Source: Verrucomicrobiales bacterium (GTDB taxonomy: Bacteria > Verrucomicrobiota > Verrucomicrobiia > Limisphaerales > UBA9464). Taken from it: a stretch of DNA of 64,000 bases. The translations under genes and the position numbers were made by a program. Position 1 is the stretch's first letter; every line of letters begins with the position of its first letter. Below are positions 21,965-29,627 of the stretch, in pieces. Location: assembly GCA_027488845.1 (NCBI GenBank), contig JAIYBC010000030.1, forward strand, positions 164,529 to 228,528, written 5' to 3'. The notes below the pieces were generated by a model. It did no database searches. It was not told the DNA's origin and was given only the letters and a program-made list of their open reading frames with translations.

Positions 21965-23113
21965 ATGATCTCCGATTCCAACACCCCTCTGTCGCCCGCG
22001 GCGCCCGCGGCCCGGCCCCATCTCCTGGGCCTGACCCGCGAGCAGTTGGCCGCATGGGCCGTGGAACGCGGCTTCGCCCGGCTCCACGCGCTGACGTTGT
22101 GGCATGAGATCCACCAGAAGGGCAGAACCACCTTCACGCCGCGCGATCGGATGCCGCCGCGCTTCCTCCAACGCGTCGACGAAGAGCTGGCGCAGGACCG
22201 TCCGACGGTCGCCAAGGAAACGCATTCCTCGGACGGCTTCACCCGGAAGTACCTGCTCGCCCTCGCCGACGGCCGTCTCGTGGAGACCGTCCTGATGCGT
22301 TACCACGGGCGCACGACCGCCTGTGTCAGCTCGCAGGTCGGCTGCGCCATGGGATGCACGTTCTGTGCGACGGGCCAGATGGGCTACGTGCGGCATCTCT
22401 CCGCCGCGGAGATCGTGGCGCAGGCGCTGCACGTGGACGCGGTGCTGCGCGAGACGGCTCCGTCCTCCGAAGGCGCGCCGACGCCAGCGCCGGCGCTGGC
22501 GAAACCGGAGCATCCGTCCGCGTACCACCGCCACGAACGCCTGCGGAACATCGTGTTCATGGGCATGGGAGAGCCCCTGCACAACTACGACGCGGTGATG
22601 CAGGCCGTGGACATCCTCCGTGAACCTTCCGGTCTGGCGATGGCCGGTGAACGCCTGACGGTGTCCACCGTCGGCGTCGTCCCGGGAATCCGACGGCTGG
22701 CCCGCGAGGGACGTCCGGTGAGCCTCGCCGTCTCGCTCCACGGCGCCACCCAGGAGGAACGCGCCACGCTCGTGCCCGCGGCGCGTCGCTGGCCGTTGGA
22801 CGAGCTGATGGACGCCTGCCGTGAGTACACGGCGATCACCGGCCGCCGGATCTTCTTCGAGTGGACCCTGATCGACTGCCGCAACGACCGTGTCGAGGAC
22901 GCCCGGGCCGTGGCGGCGCTGCTCCGCGGTATCCCGGCCCAGGTGAACTTGATTCCGCTGAACCCGACCGGCGGCTACGACGGACGTCCTGGCGGTGCGG
23001 AAGGGGCGCGGCGGTTCCAGGACACCCTGAAGGCCGCCGGCATCCCCAGCACCGTCCGCCAACGCCGCGGCATCGACATCGCCGCCGGCTGCGGCCAACT
23101 CGCCGTCGGCTGA
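21965..23113 (+). CDS. rlmN: 23S rRNA (adenine-2503-C2)-methyltransferase RlmN
   Basis: A radical-SAM methyltransferase of 382 residues that modifies A2503 of 23S rRNA and usually also A37 of some tRNAs. The [4Fe-4S] cysteines are in CAMGCTFCATGQMG (C127, C131, C134). The GEPLHNYD motif, the SLHG motif and the late catalytic cysteine in AAGCGQL are all present. An insertion of about 25 residues rich in Ala, Pro and Glu lies between the LHVDAVL and NIVFMGMGEP segments and is absent from E. coli RlmN. The ATG at 21965 is chosen; a longer frame upstream runs through repeat sequence. Confidence 0.93.
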   Translation: MISDSNTPLSPAAPAARPHLLGLTREQLAAWAVERGFARLHALTLWHEIHQKGRTTFTPRDRMPPRFLQRVDEELAQDRPTVAKETHSSDGFTRKYLLALADGRLVETVLMRYHGRTTACVSSQVGCAMGCTFCATGQMGYVRHLSAAEIVAQALHVDAVLRETAPSSEGAPTPAPALAKPEHPSAYHRHERLRNIVFMGMGEPLHNYDAVMQAVDILREPSGLAMAGERLTVSTVGVVPGIRRLAREGRPVSLAVSLHGATQEERATLVPAARRWPLDELMDACREYTAITGRRIFFEWTLIDCRNDRVEDARAVAALLRGIPAQVNLIPLNPTGGYDGRPGGAEGARRFQDTLKAAGIPSTVRQRRGIDIAAGCGQLAVG

Positions 23114-23127
23114 GCCGCCGGAAGCCC

Positions 23128-23241
23128 GGAGCAGGGAGCAGGGAGCAGGGAACGCCGCAGGGAGCGTGCGGCAGCGCCCTTACCCCTTCACCCCTTCAAC
23201 CTTTCAACCTTTCAACCTTTCAACCTTTCAACCTTTCAACC
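23128..23241 (+). repeat. Heptamer tandem repeats GGAGCAG and CTTTCAA
   Basis: About three copies of GGAGCAG occupy 23128-23150. After a 40-base spacer, seven or so copies of the 7-base unit CTTTCAA (first one or two degenerate) run from about 23182 to 23241. The second array stops three bases before the stop codon of the large membrane protein on the minus strand. Confidence 0.9.
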
Positions 23242-23243
23242 GG

Positions 23244-26200
23244 TCACCTCTTCAACCCCTCCCCAGCTCCACTCGCACCCGGCACCGGAGGCGGCGTGGG
23301 TCCTGGGGTCTGGGTGGGGGCGGCCGTAGGAACGACCGCTTCCTTCCGCGGCGCGCGGACCGGGAAGGAACGGAACAGTCCGCCTTCGGCGAAGGCCTTC
23401 CAGCCCGAGGCGAGCCAGCGGAGCAGGCCGGAGGCGAGCCACAGGGCCCAGAGCAGCATCAGGAAGCGGTACCACCAGATGGACACCGAGACTGCGGAGC
23501 ATTCCGGGAGGACGTTTCCGCTGCGCGGTTGGAACCACTCGAGGTGCGTGCCGTACGAGCCGTTGCCGCGGAGGAACATCTTCGGGCTTCCGAGCAGGCC
23601 TTCTCCGACGACCACCACCAGGATGACCAGCACCGCCACGGTGAGGGTGACGAGCAGCAGTTGCAGCGCGTTGTAGGCGAGGGACGGCAGCGCTTGGAAC
23701 GACGGGCCGGACCGCCAACGCAGGAGGAAGAACCAGGCGACCACGGCCGCGCCCGCGGCCAGATGCGTCTGGGTGAGGCCGATCACGAGCAGCATCCATT
23801 CGGCGGTGCGGAGCGGTGACTTCGGGATGCGTCCCAGCGCCGCGGCCGCCATCAGCGAGGACAGCAGGATGCCCCAGAAGCGCACGGCCGGACCGCGCCT
23901 GGGTCCGTCGGTCCAGAGGATCCAACGGTCCGCGCCGAGATCGATCCGGGTCAGGACGTTCGCGCTCTCCGCGGGCAGGCGCACGACCGGTGCGTGGGCG
24001 CGGAAGGTGAGCGCCTGTGCCTCCCGCCAGGAAACGCCGAGGGCCTGGACGCCCGGATGCAGCGGGATGATGAGGCGGCCTGCGTCGCGACGGACCGGGA
24101 TCTCCTTCCCGTCCTGGGTCAACCGGGTGATCTCCGCCGCGGTGGGCAGTTCCAGGAGGAAGTCCTCGCCGAGGCTGGAACGCACGCCGAGTTCCAGCTC
24201 CGAGGTGCGCTGGCGTTGTCCCAGGGAGACCGAGTGCTGGATCCGGTGGATCGTGACCGTGTTTCCCGGGATCGCCTCCGGACGGCGGAGCGAGAGGGTC
24301 ACCGACTCGCCCGGCCACGGCTGCCAGACCGGGATCAGCTCGGCGTTGCCGGCCTCGAACACGGGAGGAAGCCCGGCCAACGCGACGTTCCACACCGGCG
24401 AGGCGACCAGCCGCCAACGTTCGACCCAGGTGTCGGAGGCACGGCTCGCGAGCGGGAGGGTGTTGGTGATCGCGAGGCTGCTCTCCCAGGTGGCGACCGT
24501 CTCCTGGGCCCCGAGCCGGACCTCGACGAACCCATCCGCGGCGATGCGGCCTGCCGAGAGGACGTTCTCGCCGGGAAGCAGCGGAATGCGCAGCGACACC
24601 GCCCGTCCGGTCCTGGAGAGCCGTCGCACCTCGGTCCGCACCTGCCATTGCAGGCCGATCTCAAGCGTGCGGTCGACCTGGACCACGGAGTCGAGTTCCT
24701 GCTGTTCATAGCGGGCCTGATCGCCGACGGCCTTGCGTTCCGGCGCGAGGAAGACCTGCGGCTCGGGGACGCCGTCGGGCCGTACGCCGGCCTGGGTCCA
24801 GCCCGGCGCCTCGATGCGCACATGGCGCGGCCGCAGCCGGTAGGTCCATTGCCATTCGCCCACGCCGGCGAGGGAGCCTTCCACACGGACCTGATGGACG
24901 CCGGCGTCGAGGACCAACCACAGGTAGCCGTCGTCGCGACGCAATGCGGCGGCAGGCTGGCCGTCCACCACGACCGAGACCGGCGACCAGGTCGGGAGCC
25001 GACCCGGCAATGGAACGGCCGTCCGCACCGCCGCGTGGACCTCGGCCTCGAGCGTGACCTTCCGGTCGGCGATGCGGAGCACGGCCGACGGGATGGAGGC
25101 GGCGTTGGGGAAGGCGTCCGGAGGTTCGGACAACCGGTCGCGCAGCGTCCGCAGCAGCGATTCGTCCGGGAACGCGGCCTCCCCGCGGGCCGCGACGGCG
25201 TTGGTCTCCGCGGCTTGGGTTTCATCGGGAAAGGCCGTGGCGAAGAGGATCAGTGCGGCGGCCGCGCCGGTTGCCGATGCCATCCCGGAGGACGGATCTT
25301 CGGACGGAGCCTTGGGTTTCGTGGTCGTCTTGCGGCCGCGGACGAGCACGACCGCCACGGCGATCAGCAACGTCATCCGCAAGACCGTGAGCAGGCGTTC
25401 CAAGCCGAGCGGGATGAGCACCGGACGGACCTTCTGTCCGGCGGCCACGGGGCCGCGCCATCCGAACCGGACCGCGCGCCATTCCCATTCCGGGATTCCG
25501 GGGCCGGTCTGGATCCGGGCCTTGGAGTCGTACTGGAGGTTCATCGACTGGAGACGGTTGGCCTGGAAGTCCTCCGCTGCGGCATTCGACGCGGGCGGCG
25601 GGGCCGCGCCTTCCTTCACGACCCCGTAACGGACCATCAATTCCTTCATCGGCCGTTGCGATGTCACCTGCACCTGCTGCCCCATCTCCGCGAGTGGCGT
25701 GCGGAACTGGAAGGCCTGGTCGACCTCGAGCTGAGGATACAGTGCGAGCTCGGCCTGGCGGCCGATGAAGGGAAGCAGGGCGAAGAGCAGGGCGCCGAAG
25801 GCGAGCGCGAAGCCGGCCTGTGCGAACCGCCGGGCGCGCCCTTCGGCGAGGACGTCCATGAGCGCCATGGGGACGAGCAGGACGAGCCAGAGGAACTTCG
25901 GTGCGCGGGGTTCGTGGTAGGCGAGGCCGAAGGCGAGGAAGGCGAGCACGGCGGCCTTCCAACCCCGCAGACGGTGCACCGCGAGGGCGAACACCAGGAG
26001 CAGGAACAGGTCGAGCAGGGTCCACGCGGTGAGCCAGTCGCCCTGCACCCAATCGGCACCGAAGAGCGCGAAAAGCCGCCAGCCGGGAGGCAGGTGCAAC
26101 GTGACGTCCACCGATTCCGCGTCGGCCTTCCACCCGCTGGCCGACAGGCTTTCCGGCGGCCCCATGCGTCCGCTGGCCTTGATGTCGAGTTCCCGGGAAC

Positions 26201-27452
26201 GCAGCTCGACGCCCGGGGTGCGGTCGACCGGATTGAAGGTGACCAGCAGGCCCTGGCCGCCGGATTCCACGGAACCCAGCTCCTGTCCCTCGGCCGCGTC
26301 GAGGCGCCAGACCTGCTGCATCTTCCCGGTGAGCTGGTCGCGGAAGGTCAGTCCGCGGCCGTCCTCGTCGAGCCACAGCTCGCGGACGATCGCCAGGCCG
26401 CCGGGTTTCTGGTCGCCCATGCCGCGGAGTCGTTCGCCGAGCTGCAACGGGCTGCCGAGGTCCCAGCGGTACACCGGCAGCTGGCGCCAGCGGTCGGGGA
26501 AGGCGACCTGCGAGACGTCCACCGACGGCGCACCGACCAGCTCGAGCACACGGAAGTCCGGCTTCGAGCGGAAGGCGACGAACTGTTCCGGGGCACCGGA
26601 CGGCTTCTCCGCGAACCGCAGCGCCTTCGGGTTGTCGAGGCGGAAGGCGTGGGCCACGAGGATCCATTTGCCGGGCCGCGCCTGGACCTTGAAGCGTCCG
26701 GCGGAGTCCACCGCCACGGGCAGTGCTCCCTCGACCGAGGCCAGTTTCCAGCCCTCCGGCAACAGCACGCCGAGATCCTCCTCACGGCTCCGTCCGGAGA
26801 CGGTCAACTCGATCTCCTGCTGCCACCACATCGGGATGCCGTCCTCGAGCGCCGCGGCGAGCTTGAGCGAGAGGAAGTCCTTCTCGCGGGCCTCCGTGCC
26901 GGCCTCGCGCCGGAACCAGAGCAGTCCCTCGGGATCCCACGCCGGCGTCTCGACGGGTTGACCACCGAGGTTCAGCGAGAGCAGTCCGACGGCTTGGGGA
27001 ACCCGAAGGTTCTGGGGCAGGGCGGTCCAGGCGAACCGTCCCGTGAGCCGATGCGTGCCTGTTCCCATCCGCAACGATGGGGCGCCTCCGTGTTCCACGA
27101 CGGGCAACGGCGTGCCGTCCGCGGCCACGCCTTGCGGCCACATCTCGGCGCTTCCGGGAAGCGGGATCCACGTCGCATGGAATGCCGTGACCTCCATCTC
27201 GAACCGCCCTCCGGCGGCATCGACCGTCAGCTGGAGGCGTCCCGGCCAGAAGCAGCGATGCGCCTTCGGATCGGAGTACGGCGTGGGGCAGTTCCGGTGC
27301 GGGTTCTCCCAGGTCGCCCAGTCGATCCACGGTTGAAGCGCGGGTGGGATCGCGGGGTCGCCGGACGTCGAAGCAGCCTGAAAGGCGGCGAGGAACAGTA
27401 CGGCGAACAGCCGGAACGGGTACGACCGGAGCCGGAGGAATCGGGTGCCCAT
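23244..27452 (-). CDS. Very large multi-pass membrane protein of unknown function
   Basis: A 1402-residue protein not recognised from any named family. A signal-type N-terminus is followed by a long beta-rich extracytoplasmic part (to about residue 510), then a cluster of five or six membrane helices (about 510-610). Another soluble part and a helix near 710 come next, then a second beta-rich domain of some 400 residues, and three or more helices near 1210-1340. The last 40 residues are rich in Pro, Thr and Ala. Tryptophan-rich strands such as WQWTYRLRPRHV suggest carbohydrate-binding or immunoglobulin-like folds. The ATG at 27452 precedes the first hydrophobic stretch. CTTTCAA arrays lie beyond both ends of the gene. 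Confidence 0.75.
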   Translation of the reverse strand: MGTRFLRLRSYPFRLFAVLFLAAFQAASTSGDPAIPPALQPWIDWATWENPHRNCPTPYSDPKAHRCFWPGRLQLTVDAAGGRFEMEVTAFHATWIPLPGSAEMWPQGVAADGTPLPVVEHGGAPSLRMGTGTHRLTGRFAWTALPQNLRVPQAVGLLSLNLGGQPVETPAWDPEGLLWFRREAGTEAREKDFLSLKLAAALEDGIPMWWQQEIELTVSGRSREEDLGVLLPEGWKLASVEGALPVAVDSAGRFKVQARPGKWILVAHAFRLDNPKALRFAEKPSGAPEQFVAFRSKPDFRVLELVGAPSVDVSQVAFPDRWRQLPVYRWDLGSPLQLGERLRGMGDQKPGGLAIVRELWLDEDGRGLTFRDQLTGKMQQVWRLDAAEGQELGSVESGGQGLLVTFNPVDRTPGVELRSRELDIKASGRMGPPESLSASGWKADAESVDVTLHLPPGWRLFALFGADWVQGDWLTAWTLLDLFLLLVFALAVHRLRGWKAAVLAFLAFGLAYHEPRAPKFLWLVLLVPMALMDVLAEGRARRFAQAGFALAFGALLFALLPFIGRQAELALYPQLEVDQAFQFRTPLAEMGQQVQVTSQRPMKELMVRYGVVKEGAAPPPASNAAAEDFQANRLQSMNLQYDSKARIQTGPGIPEWEWRAVRFGWRGPVAAGQKVRPVLIPLGLERLLTVLRMTLLIAVAVVLVRGRKTTTKPKAPSEDPSSGMASATGAAAALILFATAFPDETQAAETNAVAARGEAAFPDESLLRTLRDRLSEPPDAFPNAASIPSAVLRIADRKVTLEAEVHAAVRTAVPLPGRLPTWSPVSVVVDGQPAAALRRDDGYLWLVLDAGVHQVRVEGSLAGVGEWQWTYRLRPRHVRIEAPGWTQAGVRPDGVPEPQVFLAPERKAVGDQARYEQQELDSVVQVDRTLEIGLQWQVRTEVRRLSRTGRAVSLRIPLLPGENVLSAGRIAADGFVEVRLGAQETVATWESSLAITNTLPLASRASDTWVERWRLVASPVWNVALAGLPPVFEAGNAELIPVWQPWPGESVTLSLRRPEAIPGNTVTIHRIQHSVSLGQRQRTSELELGVRSSLGEDFLLELPTAAEITRLTQDGKEIPVRRDAGRLIIPLHPGVQALGVSWREAQALTFRAHAPVVRLPAESANVLTRIDLGADRWILWTDGPRRGPAVRFWGILLSSLMAAAALGRIPKSPLRTAEWMLLVIGLTQTHLAAGAAVVAWFFLLRWRSGPSFQALPSLAYNALQLLLVTLTVAVLVILVVVVGEGLLGSPKMFLRGNGSYGTHLEWFQPRSGNVLPECSAVSVSIWWYRFLMLLWALWLASGLLRWLASGWKAFAEGGLFRSFPVRAPRKEAVVPTAAPTQTPGPTPPPVPGASGAGEGLKR

Positions 27453-27545
27453 GCGAACCCCAGCCCTAGGCCGATGGCTGCAACCGGGCAACAGCAATTC
27501 GCCTGGAAACCTGGGTTCTTGGTGCCTCCTCACCCCCATCCCCCA

Positions 27546-27606
27546 ACCCCTTCAACCTTTCAACCTTTCAACCTTTCAACCTTTCAACCTTTCAACCTTT
27601 CAACCT
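27546..27606 (+). repeat. Heptamer tandem repeat CTTTCAA, second array
   Basis: About eight copies of CTTTCAA (the first with CC in place of TT) cover 27546-27606 in the same plus-strand orientation as the array at 23182-23241. The array is in the upstream region of the large membrane protein gene and about 150 bases before the beta-helix gene. Confidence 0.92.
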
Positions 27607-27760
27607 CCCCAATTCCACCCGTCACCGAAGAAGGCATGAAAGATCCGCGCCCGGTCAGCGGAGGAAGAGGTGTGGGCCGCCGCATCGGCAGGGCTCAGAG
27701 GGGAGGCGGATCCGGCCGATAGCCCGGAAGCGACCGCCCGAACGAAAGACACGTCACGCC

Positions 27761-29545
27761 ATGAATCCGACATGCATCGTCCGCAAGGCCCTGGTCGCCG
27801 GCCTTCTCCTGTTGTCCGCCGTCGCCGCCAACGGACAGACCCAGCCCCGCCTCGACGCCCGTCGGGGTGGCGATGGACGTGTCGAGTTGGCCTGGACCGC
27901 GCCGGGCTTCCGGCTGGAGACCGCGGCGTCCCTTCTTCCGCCGGTCTGGACGGCCGCCAGCGCCGACGGCTTCCTCACCGCGACGAACGGTTCCGACATC
28001 GTCGCGACCGACCTGCGTCCTGCGGAAGTCGCCCGGTTCTTCCGTCTCCGATCGGTGGGGTCGACGCCGACGGATCCGCCGGTCGGACCGTCCTACGACA
28101 TCGGCAACCCGCTGTGGACCGACCTCTACGTGGACCCGGTGAACGGGGACAACGAGAACGACGGCCGGACGCGTTCGACCGCTGTGCGCGGCATCCTGAC
28201 CGTGTTCCGCCGGCTTCCCGAGGGGACCCAGACCAACGCGACCCGGATCCGTCTGCTGCCAGGGACCTACTTCGGCGCCTACATCGAGGACCGTCGCGGC
28301 ACCCAGGAGTTCCCCATCCTCGTCGAGCCCGCCGACGGCCCCGGGACGGTCTCCTTCCTCCAGACCGCGGCGGGCGACCAGGGCAGCCTCCAGTTCTTCC
28401 AATGCGCACACGTCTACCTGCAGGACCTCCGGATCGCGGTGAACGGCGGCGACGGCCTGCAGTTCGAGAGGTGCCACCACGTGCTGGTGCGGCGGATGCG
28501 GATCAGCTCCGTCCGCAGCGAGGGCCAGGACGAGACGGTGAAGGTGAACCAGAGCCAGCACGTGTACATCGAGGACAGCGACATCTCCGACGCCGGCGAC
28601 AACTGCATCGACGTGGTCGGCGCGCAGTGGGGCCACATCGTGCGCTGCAGGATCCACAACAGCGGCGACTGGGGCGCCTACCTGAAGGGCGGCAGCGCCT
28701 ACTGGCGTGTCGAGGGCAACGAGATCTGGGGTTGCGGCACGGGCGGCTTCACCGCGGGGCAGGGCAGCGGACTCCAGTTCATGGTGCCGCCGTGGATCCA
28801 CTACGAGGCCTACGACATCAAGGTGGTGAACAACCTCATCCACGACTGCGAGGGCGCCGGGCTCGGCGTGAACGGCGGCTACAACATCCTCATGGCCCAC
28901 AACACCCTGGTCCGCGTCGGACAGCGCAGCCACACGGTGGAGTTCGTGTTCGGCGGACGCAGCTGCGACGGCGGCGCCACGAACGACTGCCAGCCGCTGC
29001 TGACCCTCGGCGGCTGGGGTACGACCGGCGATGGCGGGAACTTCATCCCCAACCGCAACGTCACCTTCGTCAACAACCTGGTCTACAACCCGGTCGGCTT
29101 CACCAACGCGGACCAGTTCATCCAGTTCGCGAACCCGGCACCCACGCCTCCGGAGTCGAACCTGCCGGCGAACACCCGCGCCGACGAAGGACTCATGGTC
29201 CGCGGCAACGTGTTCTGGAACGGTGTCCCGGGATTCAACACCGGACTCAGCGACGATCCCGCGAATGCCTGCCACGACGGCACCTGCACCCCGGAGTCGG
29301 TTCTGGCCGGCAATGTCTTCAACGGCGCCGAACCCCGGCTCGTGAACGTGGCCGCAGGCGACTTCCGTCCGGCGCCGGGAAGTCCGCTTCTCGGATACGC
29401 CGGGGTGGCGATCGCGGACTTCGCATGGAGCGACGCGCCGTCCGTGCCTTCGGTTCCCCCCGGGAATCCCTCCAACGCGGTGAACGCCGACCTCCGCGGC
29501 ACCAACCGCATCGGCGCCGCCGTCGTCGGGGCGCTGCTGCCCTGA
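27761..29545 (+). CDS. Secreted right-handed parallel beta-helix protein
   Basis: A 594-residue exported protein. After a signal peptide (about residues 1-26) comes a short beta domain resembling the FRLRS-ending modules common in verrucomicrobial secreted proteins. A parallel beta-helix then runs from about residue 120. Each turn shows the rhythm of short strands with Asn, Asp and Gly at corners, for example NNLIHDCEGAGLGVNGG and NVTFVNNLVYNPVG. The fold is that of polysaccharide lyases and glycoside hydrolases (pectate-lyase-like), but no catalytic signature was identified, so the substrate is open. Two Cys pairs late in the protein suggest disulfides. It is transcribed divergently from the large membrane protein. 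Confidence 0.82.
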   Translation: MNPTCIVRKALVAGLLLLSAVAANGQTQPRLDARRGGDGRVELAWTAPGFRLETAASLLPPVWTAASADGFLTATNGSDIVATDLRPAEVARFFRLRSVGSTPTDPPVGPSYDIGNPLWTDLYVDPVNGDNENDGRTRSTAVRGILTVFRRLPEGTQTNATRIRLLPGTYFGAYIEDRRGTQEFPILVEPADGPGTVSFLQTAAGDQGSLQFFQCAHVYLQDLRIAVNGGDGLQFERCHHVLVRRMRISSVRSEGQDETVKVNQSQHVYIEDSDISDAGDNCIDVVGAQWGHIVRCRIHNSGDWGAYLKGGSAYWRVEGNEIWGCGTGGFTAGQGSGLQFMVPPWIHYEAYDIKVVNNLIHDCEGAGLGVNGGYNILMAHNTLVRVGQRSHTVEFVFGGRSCDGGATNDCQPLLTLGGWGTTGDGGNFIPNRNVTFVNNLVYNPVGFTNADQFIQFANPAPTPPESNLPANTRADEGLMVRGNVFWNGVPGFNTGLSDDPANACHDGTCTPESVLAGNVFNGAEPRLVNVAAGDFRPAPGSPLLGYAGVAIADFAWSDAPSVPSVPPGNPSNAVNADLRGTNRIGAAVVGALLP

Positions 29546-29589
29546 ATGCGAAGGGTGACGTGCCTTGGGCTACCGGTTTCGGGATTCCT

Positions 29590-29612
29590 GACGCCGGACG
29601 CCGGACGCCCGA
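29590..29612 (+). repeat. Short heptamer tract GACGCCG
   Basis: Three tandem copies of the 7-base unit GACGCCG (last one ending CCC) lie between the convergent beta-helix and PSD1 copy 2 genes. Confidence 0.7.
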
Positions 29613-29627
29613 AGCCACCTCACTCCC

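Noticed and set aside
27546..27606. CRISPR array
   Set aside because: The repeats are 7 bases long, contiguous and without spacers; no cas gene is present.
23994..27722. A plus-strand frame of 1242 codons opposite the large membrane protein
   Set aside because: It lacks hydrophobic or domain structure, while the minus-strand frame has a signal peptide and membrane helices.
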